From contig NC_084793.1 of assembly GCF_963169125.1 (NCBI RefSeq), positions 95,437,071 through 95,501,070 of the forward strand: a DNA stretch of 64,000 nt. The letters are read 5' to 3'. The translations under genes were made by a program, and so were the position numbers. The notes beneath the pieces are model-generated. The model was given only the letters and a program-made list of their open reading frames with translations, was not told the origin of the DNA and did not search any database. Positions 23,508 to 35,540 of this stretch are shown one piece after another (the first letter of the stretch is position 1; each line of letters begins with the position of its first letter). Source of the DNA: Humulus lupulus (lineage: Eukaryota; Streptophyta; Magnoliopsida; Rosales; Cannabaceae).

Positions 23508-24347
23508 ACATATATATAATTTTTTGTTTATTATTATAATTATTTACGTGTCGAAATTATGAAGGAGTACACCACATAATATCCCAAAATTAATAATATA
23601 ATAGTCTTCCTTAGATCTTGTAAAATATAAAAGTTTTTTTTTTACAGTTTTTCAGATCAAATCGTTTACATTCATAGAATATTATAATTCTTTTAAATAT
23701 TTTTAATTAACTTCTCTTTTTAATCTTAAAATTTTCTTCATTTTCATAGTTAGTGAAAATATTGAAATGAATAAAATACTGACAAATTCTACAATGCACC
23801 TGTAATAAACAATGTTATTATTTTCTTATATGCTCTTTAAATATGAGCTTAAGTTAAGTTTTATAGTTTATAACTTAGTTTGAGTGGTGGAAATTAAAAA
23901 GATTGTTTTAAGTTTAAATGATTTATTTTAAGGTGTGAACTTATGACTTAGAAATAATTATAATTTAGATAAATTATAATTATTATAGCTAGTAATTTAT
24001 GAGATATTCTTTTTAGTATATAGTTTTAAGTTTTTTTTTTATTAAATTAGAATATAGTTTTATTAAAGAGTAATGCACATATTATTTGGTGGTCTAAGAA
24101 GTATACATGTGGCATTAAATTTAGTCACAATTATTTAAATATAAAGTGTATAGCCAAATTTCCCTATGGTACTATTAGGTGGAATTTTTGTAAATTTATT
24201 TATTAAGTAGTAAGAGTTAGTTTGAAGAACCAAGTAAGACATATCATAGTCATAGGTGTGTCTAGCATAGAAATAGGCTAGATTTTTGGCTCATTTTGAA
24301 TTTACATAATGAGGTGTCACACTAGGCTTGAATCAAGTGATTATATT
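23508..24347. other. AT-rich intergenic DNA
   Basis: No gene and no repeat with clear ends. A short phrase near 23787, AAATTCTACAATGCACC, is related to the inverted repeat at 25757-25905. Confidence 0.4.
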
Positions 24348-25001
24348 TGTTGATCCTGAATTTGGTCAACGACACGAGTCACGAAAACGATATAAATAAG
24401 ATAATTGAATTTAAGAATGTAAATGACACCAGGATTTTATAGTGGTTCGGCTCCTTAGATTGGTAATGACCTACGTCCACTTAATATTTTTATTAATGTA
24501 GAAGAACTCTAAAACCTACGATCAGCGAACAAGGGTTCACCGAGTTTCACAAGTCTTGGTGATATATACAAATATTGTGTATAAAATCATTATTTCTCTC
24601 TGAATACAAATTATTGTATGTCCCTCAAATGAATCATACCAGTCATATTTATAGGCTCGTGGATGTACATATGGGCCTATGGCCCGTCCGTAACTTGTGT
24701 TACAAGCATAATAAAATAATAATATCAATAGCATTGATTATATTGAATTAATAAAAATCCCTGAAATATCTAATTTATAACCTCTTTTGAGCATCTGTCT
24801 TGGTCCCACGAGCAGACCTGGTTGCATGTTTATGTTTACCTTCTTTTCCGTTGCTCAGTATATTCATTGGGTTTATCGAGCAACTCAATTTCTTTTGATA
24901 CTCTGATCATAGGTCGACCAGTCCTTCATTAATAATCAATCATGTGTTGTTCACATGACTCTTTAACATGCCACGTCATCATGCAAATATTTAGGGAAAC
25001 A
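24348..25001 (-). repeat. E6: Tat-family 3' LTR (654 bp)
   Basis: On the minus strand it starts TGTTTCCCTAAATATTTGC and ends GGTCAACA-like at 24348. Plus-strand TTTTATAGTGGTTCGG and GACCTACGTCCACTT match the E1 LTR. A TATA box (TATAAATA on the minus strand) lies at 24646-24653. A polypurine tract abuts its start at 25002-25014, which identifies it as a 3' LTR rather than a solo LTR. Confidence 0.82.
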
Positions 25002-25014
25002 TTTGCCCCCCAAG
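25002..25014 (-). promoter_or_regulatory. E6 polypurine tract
   Basis: CTTGGGGGGCAAA on the minus strand lies immediately before the TG of the LTR, the primer site for plus-strand synthesis. Confidence 0.75.
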
Positions 25015-25440
25015 TTTATTTTAATGCAAACAACATTTAATAAACTTACTCGACCAACAACCTGCTGACCCGCCACATCCGATTGTACTTACTTTCTCGA
25101 AAAGGTAAGTAATTATGACATTTTTGGTTTCCTAAGAACGATTTGACGGTTATTGCAGTTTCCCATACATCGAAACCCTATTTTCATCATTACTCGTCAT
25201 TACTCCTTTTCATTTTTACCCAAACTTTCTCTCTCTTCAAGAACTCTCAAAACTCTCCCAAAAATCTTCAAGCATTTCTTAGTGCAATCTGAAGCCTTTG
25301 GAGCAATTTCGAGCAATCTTCCTGCAATTTCGTCAATAATCTTCACATCAAGTAAGTTTTTGAACAAACCCTTTGGATTTTGTAGCAATTTACCTGCATT
25401 TTGGCTGCGATTCTTCTATGTTTGTAACTGTTTTTAGATG
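25015..25440 (+). pseudogene. E6 remnant of the antisense-gene leader
   Basis: The stretch between the polypurine tract and about 25440 has the look of a plant 5' leader: CT-rich (TTTCTCTCTCTTCAAG) and ending in a splice-donor-like CATCAA|GTAAGT at about 25350. Its position matches the upstream side of the opposed gene in E1 and E2. The rest of the element is missing. An open frame of 94 codons (25153-25437) has no recognisable domain. Confidence 0.4.
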
Positions 25441-26349
25441 TTCTTGGCGAGTTCCTGAATACAATCGGGTTTAAACAAAAAATACATAGAAATACTATGC
25501 TAAAATATGTATTTTAGGTGATTTATTGCATATAACAATGTTTAAGAGATGTATTTGGGTTTATTAGCACTGCTTTTGGGTCCAAAATCGAAGTGAAATT
25601 TTGATTTTGGTATATCGGAAAAACTGAGTTTTTCCTGCCTAGTTATGAAGTTGTAAAGTTTTCCTGAAAAAAATTTCAATTTTACTTTTTGATCTATTTT
25701 TTCCAACCTACTTGCATGGTTTTTGTGTTTTTTCCAACCTCCCAGTACTGAAAATATGAGAGGGTGTGCTGATAAATCCAAAAATAGGGGGTGCATTGTA
25801 GAATTTCCCAAAATTATGTATTTTAAAAGATAAGATAAAATATTATGGGGTTTCTCCAATGCATGCCCTATTTTTAGGTGTATTGGTGCACCCCTTAGTA
25901 TTTTCAACACATGAATAGTTATAATCTCAATTGTAGTTATTTAGAAATCTTGCAAATTTTTAAAAAATTATGAATAATTTACAGTGACAAAAAACAAAGT
26001 TTAAACAATTTATTGCACGTGTAACTTTTTTTTATACGCGTGTGAAACAACTTAGTTATTTTTTTTATCACATAATTTTTACTTTAAAATACTATTTTTA
26101 TTAATTATCTTTTTTTCACTTCATATATTTTTTCCCTTAAATATAACACATCTAAGATTTTTTATAATAAAAAAACGAATTCCAAAATCTCTTATAATAT
26201 TTCTAAAAATAAACGGTTTTTTGTCAAATTTAACAAAAAACACAGTAATTTTTTAAAAAAATTTACCCATATACTTTTTAATTATAAGGATTAAATAGTG
26301 GGTAGATGAAATTTAAGGTCTAGCCTGGGTCTTCCATTTGCATTATTAA
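25441..26349. other. AT-rich DNA with a small inverted repeat
   Basis: No gene. AAAATAGGGGGTGCATTG near 25782 is mirrored by CAATGCATGCCCTATTTTT near 25858. The wider inverted repeat (about 25757-25905) resembles a short MITE. The remainder is A/T homopolymer-rich. Confidence 0.4.
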
Positions 26350-26577
26350 TTATTATTAGGGAAAATACTATTTTAGCCACTGTATTTTTCCCAAATACGC
26401 GACCATCCCTGTATTTTGTTAAATGATAATTCAGACTATGTGTTTTACAAAATGGATCAAAATAATATCTTATACTCAATTTTGATAAAAAAAAAATCAA
26501 ATATAATAATTCATTCTCAGCTCTTCGACCACTTTCTCCGCTTCTCTGAACTCATCGCATCACTAACGACCTGAGAA

Positions 26578-27120
26578 TGTTAAACTTATTAAAGAAAGAT
26601 GAGTAGAAAACAATAACAATCATATTCTACAACATCAATCACAATATATACATTCTCATAGAATATTGAGGCATGTTTTAATGAAATTCAAGTTAGAAAA
26701 TTACCTCCAACATCATCGTTCATGGGGCGATTAATGGTTGCGTACTACCTGCCACAAGAGAAGCTAAAAATAACAAGAGGAGCAAGGGGTGTCTATGAGC
26801 ACTACTCTCTCATTTTTTCCTCTAAAACACCCATTGTCCACACACACTTAATAAAAGGGTGTAACCCTTTTTATAAACCATAATGGGTCTATTGGGCCTA
26901 GATACCCAATGAGAGGATTAGTTGTCTTTGCCCAATGGGTTGGCCTAAAGACGTTGAGAGCGTATTCATGGGCCCCAAGTGTGTTAGTACGTTATGTCCA
27001 TCCCATTATGGTCCGATGGTAATAACATGCAATACCAATTACATAGTTATCCTTACATGTTAATCACAACACTGCATGAGCAACGTGTAATTATGTCAGT
27101 CCATATAAAATATTCTAACA
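26578..27120 (-). repeat. E3 3' LTR (543 bp)
   Basis: On the minus strand it starts TGTTAGAATATTTTATATGG and ends GTTTAACA. It matches 54332-54874 with equal length and roughly 27 differences by eye. Confidence 0.92.
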
Positions 27121-27133
27121 TTCTCCCACTTGG
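27121..27133 (-). promoter_or_regulatory. E3 polypurine tract
   Basis: CCAAGTGGGAGAA on the minus strand directly precedes the 3' LTR, as expected for plus-strand priming. Confidence 0.8.
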
Positions 27134-27649
27134 ACTACATAATTACACCCACAAGTGCTCATTGAACAATAGTGTCTATACACAAGAATCTCAAGAAACA
27201 CAAATGTCTATAAAACCAATTATGCATCATATCATATCAATAAGATACAAATATGATACATAACGAGACATTGGAGATTCACAAAGCATGGCGATAACTC
27301 TTAATATGCATCCACTCAAACATGATATCTAGACTAAGCCATTGGCTCGCATCATTATATCATTACCAAATGAGTGTGCACTCATAATGACAAAGAGTGA
27401 TCCACAATATGCATGTATTCAACAACAAATAGCAATCCTTAACATGTCTATCATATATGAAAACGGTAACTCCCACTGATTAAATACATTTTTGGCACCT
27501 AACAATCCACATAAGAAGTATGTTCTCGGTATACACGGTTAGGTAAGCCTTGTCACTGTAGTTATTGAGATGTTATCTATAAGTGCGTGTCGTAATGCAA
27601 ATAAAGGACTCCACAACTTTCTCACTACAAATGGAACGTCATCATCATT
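27134..27649 (-). other. E3 internal 3' region, non-coding
   Basis: Sequence between the polypurine tract of E3 and the E2 insertion point; no coding remnant recognised. Confidence 0.6.
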
Positions 27650-27654
27650 AATGG

Positions 27655-28622
27655 TGTTATCTCCGTTTCTTCCTACATGTACGGGTCCACACTGTGAGTC
27701 CATGGCCTGCTTTCCTGGGAGTTTAGGCCCAGACCAGGCCCATTGGGCGAGGGGAAAATAGGTATTGGTAGCCCAAGTCACAACAAGGCCCAAAGGGATA
27801 CCGGGAGAGTAAGCCGAGACCATTGTCAGGGCAAGTTGTATAAACCCGGGACTGTGTATTGAGATGTTCCCCGAGGTACGGTAAAGCAGGTTGCGACTAC
27901 CAAATCCAAGATTGGGCCGGGATCTCCGTGGATGAACCCGGGTCCTGGTAAATGAAACGGGGCCCTGGTAAATGGAGGGGGACCTTGGTAAACGGATCGG
28001 GGTGGGTTGTCCGAGTTTGGCGAGATAAAGTGTCTGAGATATTGACATCGTCCCATGAATTGTGGGGTGTTGTCCCCACGCTTCACCTGTAGAAGAGACT
28101 ACCTCAGGATTGTACGTCGTTTGTTCAGAACTGCGCCGCCACTACTCTGACCGATCTTGTCCCCCATATCTTCCTCGTAGTCCATAACACCCAGACTAAA
28201 ACACCAGTCTGTCGCATGTCTTAGAATAAGATATTATTTGGGCTGGCCCAATGGGCTTTGATTAATGTATGTTTCATATTTCAATCCTTTGTATTGGGCC
28301 CCCATCAGAGAAGCCAATGGTATTTACACCCTTATTGGGCCCGGACTAGCCCGGCCCAAGACCAGTGCACTCATGTGCCTGTAAATACGAATAGTGGTGC
28401 ACTGAGGAGGGGATCTGAGATTTTGATTGTAAGCAGTTACTCTGCTCAAACTTGTAGAAAACTCCATTGTCAAAAAGTTCTCTAAGCTATAATATGACTA
28501 TCTCGTGGACTAAGGCTCATTAACGCCCCAACCACGTAAAAACCTTATTTACTTTTATTAAATTCTTTCATTTACGCTCTCTAATCTTTCATAATTCTTG
28601 TTTCCGAAAAACTCGGTAAACA
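27655..28622 (+). repeat. E2 5' LTR (968 bp)
   Basis: It starts TGTTATCTCCGTTTC and ends ACTCGGTAAACA. It differs from the 3' LTR by a 49-bp length difference near 28329-28379 and roughly 65 substitutions by eye, mostly transitions. The presumed TATA site reads TGTAAATA at 28380-28387. Confidence 0.93.
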
Positions 28623-28625
28623 TTT

Positions 28626-28643
28626 TGGTGCTTTCATTGAGAG
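28626..28643 (+). promoter_or_regulatory. E2 primer-binding site
   Basis: TGGTGCTTTCATTGAGAG lies three bases after the LTR end, the same 18 bases and spacing as in E1. Confidence 0.8.
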
Positions 28644-28682
28644 TTCTGAGAAAGCTTGAGTTGATCTTGAACGTCTACATCA

Positions 28683-31178
28683 ATGGTGAACACGAGACAC
28701 ACCACTTTCGACCTTACTAACCAAGAACAAGGCGATGGAGAGCCACTGCCTAGCCAACCTCTTCCTTAGAGCCAACCTGAGGACACACCTCATCAGATGG
28801 CCCAGCCCGACGAGTCGCAGAACGATGGAGGTGGGGAAGAGTATGAGGAAGAGAAGGGAAATGAGGGGGAATACCACGATCTCGAAGCTGAGGATCCCGC
28901 AATCCCTGAAGAAGTAGACCCCAACTAGGAGGACCCAGAGGTGACCAAATTGAGATAGCAAATCCTGGACCAAGAGGCCAGGATTGCCGAACAAAAGGAA
29001 GCCACTCAGCGGATGCAAGAGTCCCTCCAAGCCCTGCAAGCTTTCATAGCTGCCCAAGGCTTGGCGACTAATCCCCCAGTTGTTCTGCCTCCAGGAACAC
29101 AACCGCCCGCTCCACAGGCTAGGAATGGCGCGCCCGGAGATGTGAGGCCGATTCCTACCCCGGGACAAGCTCCTGGACAGGGCCCGGTTAACCCAACCTA
29201 AGAGAAAGGGAAGGCCAAAGCAAACCCCCAGAGGGAAGTCCCTCCTGTCCAGAAAACTGGGACCCGTCCCCGACTACTCCCTAGGAAAGAGAAGGTGTGC
29301 CCCGTCCAGGACAGGGCCACCCAATCAATCCGTGAGGGACGCGCCCGCAGGGTACCAGGCCCCGGCCCGCCCCAGGGCAGATTGGATAGGAACAGTCGTT
29401 CCACCCAAGTGCTTCCGTGAACAAGGCCCACAGGGAGCGCCAGCATAATGACGAGCCGAACGCCCTTAGCTCCGGGGATGATACATCTTAGGTAGACCTA
29501 CGCGATGGGCTGAATGCTCGAAAGGAACGGGCCCACAAGGAAAAGATCCGCCCCCGAGATGGTGATTTAAGAAATAATCTCAATGACAGGAGGAACGAGA
29601 GAGTTCCCCTGGAATACGGTACGACCAAACAGTTCATGAAACAGCTAGCCGCCTTAAAGAAAGTCACGGACCGCCTGGTCTGCAAGCAGGAGGGAGCAGA
29701 CACCGATTCCGACGAGGAAGAAAAGGAGCCCTGCGCCAAGCACATCCTGGATGTGGTGCTCCCCAAAGGATTCAAAATGCCAAGTTTGCCCGCCTACACT
29801 GGGAACACCGACCCCAAGGATCATCTGTCGCTCTACAATCGGTTAATGACCGTAGCCCACGTCTGCGATAACGACAAGTGCCTCTATTTTTCGATTACTC
29901 TAGGCGGACCTACAGAAGAATGGTGGAAGAGGCTCAAGCCGGGATCCATCCAATCCTGGTCCGGATTGTAGTCGGCTTTCCGCAAATAGTTCGTGGCTGC
30001 CATGAGGATGGACATGCAGATCAGTGCCCTCGCCAACATCAAGCAGCTCCCCACGGAGACGTTGAGGACCTACATCCAGCGTTTCACAGAGGAAGCCTCC
30101 AAAACTAAGGTGGACGATGGGCAGCGCCTGGTGGCCCTACAATCTGGAATCCGGGTCAGGTCTCCCCCTCTGGGATGACATGCAACGTAGCAAGGCGGCC
30201 ACCCTCGAGGAATTCATAAGGAGGGCCCAAGGCTTTATCAACTGGGAGGAGGCCCAAATCCAGGCATTCGGATGACAGCTGGCACCTCAGCCAAATGCCC
30301 AAACCTTTCTGGGATACGGGGCACAATATCCTGGCGGGGCACAATATCCGGCCCAGCAGTACCTGACTCCTCCAGTAGCTCTTGGATCGGCAGCCACGCC
30401 TGGAATAACCTTTGCCACGCCTACGGTCTATGGCCCCGCGTCTTCAGGATATGCCCCGGCCCAGACTACCCTTTTGCCTGGATACAGAATTGCACCGGTC
30501 GGGTACAGTGCTGCTCTCGGCGGGGCCCAGCCGTCCCAGATGGGGGGAACTGAAGCAAGTGTGAATCCTTCCCGGGGAAAGAGATCTGGGAAGGGACCAA
30601 ATCGGTCTGAACCATCAAAGAAGGGCAAGAGGGGCTATGAGCCCCAGTATTCAGAGTACACAAACCTAGTGGACACTAGGGAAAACATCTACCTGGCCAC
30701 AGAAAGGACGGTTCATTACCGGAGACCAGCCCCTATGTTCAAAGGAGGAAAAAACCCAAGGGATTCCAAAAAAAGGTGTGCGTACCATAAGGAGGCGGGC
30801 CACACAACTGAAGAATATCGGCACCTAAAGGACGAGATTGAAAATCTGATCAAGCTGGGACATCTCCACCAGTGGATCAGGATGCCCGTGGGAGTTCCGG
30901 GACTGTCAGCAGTCCCCGGACAATCCACGATCCCAGGCGCACCTGGAGCGTACCCGCCTCCCCATGGAGGATACGCAAAGGGCCTGGGATCGCAAGCCCC
31001 TCCGGGGGCTCCCACCGTGCATGCGCCTGGACCCGGAATGCCTTACCCGGCCGGGACCGCGCCCCCGCGAGTAGATGGCCACGTAGCCACCATCTCGGGT
31101 GGGCCCCATCTAAGAGGACTGTCCCAGAATGATCAAAAGCATTACCTCAGCGAGCTTGACCATGACCAAGAGGTATGA
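28683..31178 (+). pseudogene. E2 gag, broken by stops
   Basis: It starts ATG at 28683 (MVNTRHTTFDLTN). Early in-frame stops occur at about 28767, 28926 and 28956. A Gln/Pro-rich linker follows. The gag core (PF03732 type) is near 29770-30170 with FKMPSLPAYTGNTDPKDHL, YIQRFTEEASKTK and TAG stops at about 29968 and 29986. The zinc-knuckle-like motif CAYHKEAGHTTEEY near 30777 has Tyr (TAT, 30816-30818) where E1 and E5 have the final Cys. The segment ends at the TGA of about 31176, before protease. It would make the particle core if intact. Confidence 0.82.
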
Positions 31179-31970
31179 GCCCTACTCCAAGCACCGGTTC
31201 AACGCCTGAAGTTGATGAACCTCCCTATCACCTTCACGGAAGACGACGCCCGCAACGTTCATTTCCCGCATCACGACCCTCTGGTCATTGATGCCCAAAT
31301 CGCCAACAAGATGGTATCCAAAGTGCTGGTGGACGACGGAAGCTCCGTCAACATTTTGTTCAAACCTGCCTTCATCGTAATCAGCTTGACCGAGGCGGAT
31401 CTAGCCTCGTGCCCAACCCAGATCTATGGCTTTAATGGGGACTCGATACTCCCGATGGGAAAAATCCAGTTGCCCGTAACACTGGGGAATGAGATGCAAA
31501 GCTCGTTCAAATTTTGTACGTTCATGGTGGTGGACTGCCCCACCGCTTACAACATCATTTTCGGTCTGCCCGCATTGGTCGAATTCGGGGCAATCACCTC
31601 CATCCGCCACCTGTGCATGAAATTCCCCTGCGATAACGGAGGAGTGGGAACAGTCCGGGGAGATCAGAAGAGTGCACAGAAATGTTACCACGTATCAGCC
31701 CAACCCATTTACATGGTCCACGGAGAACCTCATGAGGAAATCGCCGATCTAGTCACGCCCCCTCCCCCAGCAAGACGGATCGTCCGGGAAGAGGACGTGC
31801 TGGACCCACGGATTGGGGAGGATCGCGTACTGGAACCCATGGAAGAGATTGAAGAGGTGTGCATCAGTGACACCGACCTGACCAAGGTGATCCAAGTCTG
31901 GAAAAACCTGAAGGCAGAGGTCCGGGCCGCCATCATCGCCCGGGTGAAGGAGAACCAGGATGTCTTGGCC
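31179..31970 (+). pseudogene. E2 aspartic protease region
   Basis: An open segment at 31212-31970 carries NVHFPHHDPLVIDAQ, then KVLVDDGSSVNILF with D-D-G at the catalytic triad position, and AYNIIFGLPALVEFG as the downstream motif. The triad is D-T-G in E1 and D-N-G in E5. Variation at the middle residue is common in this lineage, so loss of activity is not certain. The segment ends in TAG at 31971, in the DVLA*SH motif where tryptophan is expected. Confidence 0.8.
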
Positions 31971-33600
31971 TAGTCTCATTCGGATATGACTGGGATCGAC
32001 CGCAATATCATCTGCCATACCTTGAATATCAATAAGGATGTGACCCTGGTCTGGCAGAAACGAAGAGCCCTAGGGGCGGAAAGGGCGGAAGCTCTCAAGC
32101 TAGAAGTTGAAAAGTTATACTCGATCAACTTCATCCGAGAAGCTTTGTATCCCGTGTGGCTGGCCAACCCAGTTCTGTTGCCTAAGCCGAATGGAACCTG
32201 GAGGACATGCATTGTCTTCACGGATCTAAACAAAGCTTGCTCTAAAGATTTCTTCCCGCTCCCTCGGATCGATCAGATGGTGGACGCAACATCCGGGTAT
32301 GAGATCTTGAGTTTCATGGACGCCTACTCAGGCTACAATTAGATCTCTATGCATGTAGCGGACCAGGAACATACCAGTTTCCAAACCGACAAGGGAGTGT
32401 ACTGCTACATCGTCATGCCCTTCGGATTCAAGAATTCCGGGGCCACCTATCAGAGGCTAGTCAATAGAATGTTCTGGGCCCAGTTGGGATGAAACATGGA
32501 GGTATACATTGACGACATGCTGGTCAAGTCCAAGACCTCTAGCGAACATTCTGACGACTTGGCTGAAGCCTTCGCGATCGTTCGTAGGTATGGGATGAAG
32601 TTGAATCCCAAAAAATACACCTTCGGCGTAGCATCCAAAAAGTTCTCGGGGTTCATAGTAAGCTTCCGGGGAATAGAAGCCAATCCGAACAAAATCAAGG
32701 CACTGGTTGAGATGCCTTCACCCCAGAAGCACAAAGATGTGCAGAGCCTGACTGGGCGGATAGCCGCTTTGAGCCGTTTCGTCTCAAAGGCCACGGACAA
32801 ATGCATCCCTTTCTTCAACGTCCTTCGGGGAAGTCAAAGGTTCGAATGGTCAGCTGAGTGCGAAGAGGCTTTCCAAAGACTAAAAGAACATATGGCTTGA
32901 TCACCGATATTGGAAAAATGGTGGAGGGAGAACTGCTGTACCTCTATTTGGCCGTGACTGAACACGCCATCAGTGCCACGCTAGTACGAGAAGACGGGAA
33001 GGCCCAGCTCCCAGTCTATTATGTAAGCAAAAGATTATTGGGTGCAGAATCACGATATCCACTAATCGAAAAGTTAACGTTTTGTCTACTAATCGCGTCC
33101 CCGAAGCTCAAGCCTTATTTCCAAGCTCATGCCATAAGAGTTCTGACCAACCATCCTTTGCGACAAGTGTTGAAAAAACCTGAATCATCGGGAAGACTCT
33201 TGAAGTGGGCCATGGAACTGAGTCAGTTCGACATTGCATACATCCCTAGAATCTCAACAAGGGACAGGCCCTAGCCGACTTCATCGTGGAATGCTCCGGA
33301 ATCACTGAAGAGGACGATCCCGCAGATCTCGTAGTGCTCGTGTGGAAGGTGTTCGTAGACGAAGCCTCGAATGAAAATGGAGCAGGGGTCAAAATCATCC
33401 TAGTGTTGCCACAGGGACACCAGTTACGAAATTCCCTGCGTTTCTAGTTCAAGGCTTCGAACAACGAGGTCGAGCACGAGGCCATGTTGGTCGGGTTGCG
33501 CCTGGCCCGGGAAGTAGGGGCCGCAAACTTGGAGATCTTTAGCGATTCCCAGTTGGTTGTCAAACAGATCTCAGGAGAATACTAAACTAAAGGGGAAAAG
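31971..33600 (+). pseudogene. E2 reverse transcriptase and RNase H, broken
   Basis: RT has NPVLLPKPNGTWRTC, TDLNKACSKDFFPLPRID and FMDAYSGYN, then TAG at 32341 for CAG, MPFGFKNSGATYQRLVN, TGA at 32491 for an expected Arg, and the active site EVYIDDMLVKSK. The connection domain has HKDVQSLTGRIAALSRFVSK. A TGA at about 32898 follows HMA. RNase H (33340-33600) shows VFVDEASNENGAG and [12 protein letters not shown] with further stops at about 33447 and 33583. Stops are mostly at CAG- or CGA-type codons. Confidence 0.85.
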
Positions 33601-35050
33601 ATGGCAACTTATGTGACTCAGACGCAGGAGATGCTCCAAACTTTCAAGAAGCATTTCGTCCACCAAATCCCAAGGGATCAAAACGTGTTTGTAGACACAT
33701 TGGCAAAACTGGCCACGAATGCTGAGGCAAAGCTTTTCGGGCTAGTCCCGATCAACCATCTCCCCGTACCAAGTATTCAAGCCCCCACGATCAACGCTAT
33801 AGACACTCCATGTCTTGGATGAGACCCATCATCCAGTACCTGACAACCGGGGGGTTGCCCACGGGCAGGGCAGCAGCCAGGAAACTTCAGTACCAGGTCC
33901 ATAGATATGTCATGATGGAGGGAAGGCTCTATTGTAGAGGATTATCCATGTCGTACATCCGATGCGTATCCGGGACCGAGATGAGCGCAATCATGCACGA
34001 GGTTCACGAAGGCTTCTGCAGAGATCACACAGCCAGACTCAGCTTGTCCAAGAAAATCCTGCGCCAAGGATATTTCTGGCCAACCATGAAAAAAGACTAT
34101 GTTGATTACGTCCGCAAATGCGAACAGTGCCAAAGGTACGCAAAGATCCTGCGAGCCCCTCCAATGGAAATAACCCTAATGACAAGTCCCTGGCCCTTCG
34201 CGGTATGGGGAATCGACCTAGTAGGATCACTCCCGACCGGGAGGGGGGTGTGAAGTATGCTATCGTGGCCATTGACTACTATACCAAGTTGGTCGAAGCG
34301 GAGCCTATGAACACCATCACCTCAAAGAAGGCCTTGGACTTTGTCATCAACAACATCGTGTGCCGGTACGACCTCCCCTACAAGATTGTGTCCGACAACG
34401 GGAAGCAGTTTGATAGCATCCACTTCACGGACTTCTGTGAAAGACATGGTATCATCAAGAGCTTCTCCGCAGTCGCCAGACCTCAAGCGAATGGGCAAAT
34501 AGAGGTCGTCAACAAAATCTTGAAGGGGGCGTTAAAGAAAAAGCTTCAAGCCTGCAAGAGAAAATGTCCAGAAGAGTTGTCCCGCGTACTATGGGCATAT
34601 CGGACCACCAAACGAACGTCTACCGGACACACTCCGTACTCCAAGGTGTATGGGTGCGAAGCCATCATCGCAGCAGAAACGCCCATCCTATCCCACAGGA
34701 GGGACACGTATGATCTCGCCCAGAACCTCGCCTTACTCCAGGAATCCTTGGATCTCATCGAAGAGATTCGGGAAGAATCGCAAATTCAGTTGAAGATGTA
34801 CCAGGGCAAGATCGCTCGGCATTTTAACTCAAAAGTAAAAAGCTGAAGGTTTGGAACCGGCGACCTAGTCCTAAGGAGAGTCTTCCCTGCAGCCCAAGAT
34901 CTGGGAGTGGGGGTTCTGGGCCCGAACTGGGAAGGGCCATACAAAATTCAACATGACGTATGTCTGGGAACGTATCGCTTAAAGCGACTCGATGGAACTG
35001 AAGTCTCAAGGGCCTGGAACGCGAAATTTCTCCGTAAGTACTATCAGTAG
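33601..35050 (+). pseudogene. E2 integrase, frameshifted but catalytic triad kept
   Basis: The zinc finger has HEGFCRDH and CEQC in the frame open from 33810 to 34253. A frame change at the G-run of about 34240-34250 follows. The core resumes with YAIVAIDYYTK and IVSDNGKQFD. Catalytic Glu is present in NGQIEVVNK, unlike E1. A TGA at about 34844 cuts off the C-terminal module, which continues LGPNWEGPYKIQ and ends KYYQ at the TAG of 35048-35050. Of the two Tat integrases fully in view, this is the one with D, D and E all present. Confidence 0.85.
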
Positions 35051-35227
35051 TCAGGAGAGCATGTTTCGACTTTATATTTTCTTTGTAAAAAATGTATGCC
35101 CTAGGGCGATTTCTTGAATAATAAAAATGACTTGTACAAAAAGTCATAAAGAAAAATAGTGAAATAATGAAATTTCTCATTCGTCTCCATAAGCAAGTGA
35201 CCCAAGACCAGTCTTTGCTCACTAAAA

Positions 35228-35244
35228 GGGGGGGGGGGGTGGGG
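35228..35244 (+). repeat. Poly-G run
   Basis: Twelve G followed by T and four more G. It lies just upstream of the tandem repeat. It may be a sequencing or assembly weak point. Confidence 0.8.
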
Positions 35245-35303
35245 TGTATCCATTCACACAAGCAAGTCCGAGAACAAAAACAGGACGCTAATGAAAAGGC
35301 ATC

Positions 35304-35540
35304 AGGCTCAAGCCTAGTCCCAACCCGGACATACGCGGGCTGGGGATACAAACTATAGGACTTAAGGCTCAGGCCTAGTCCCGACCCGGACATATGCGGT
35401 CCAGGGGTACAAACTATAGGACTTAAGGCTTAAGCCTGGTCCTGGCCCGGACATACGTAGTCTGGGAGGTGAAATATCCAGTAGGACGTACGGGCTAGCC
35501 CAGGTCCTAACCCGGATATGTGTGTCACGAGGATATAAAA
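35304..35540 (+). repeat. 61-bp tandem repeat, about 3.9 copies
   Basis: Copies start at 35304, 35365 and 35426 with a degenerate fourth to about 35540. Shared phrases are CCCGGACATACG and ACAAACTATAGGACTTAA. Tandem repeats in the non-coding 3' part of plant Tat/Ogre-type elements are an established feature. Confidence 0.85.

Noticed and set aside
27539..28048. 169-codon minus-strand frame in the E2 5' LTR
   Set aside because: It lies in LTR sequence, is not kept open in the 3' LTR at 48500-49000, and has no domain.
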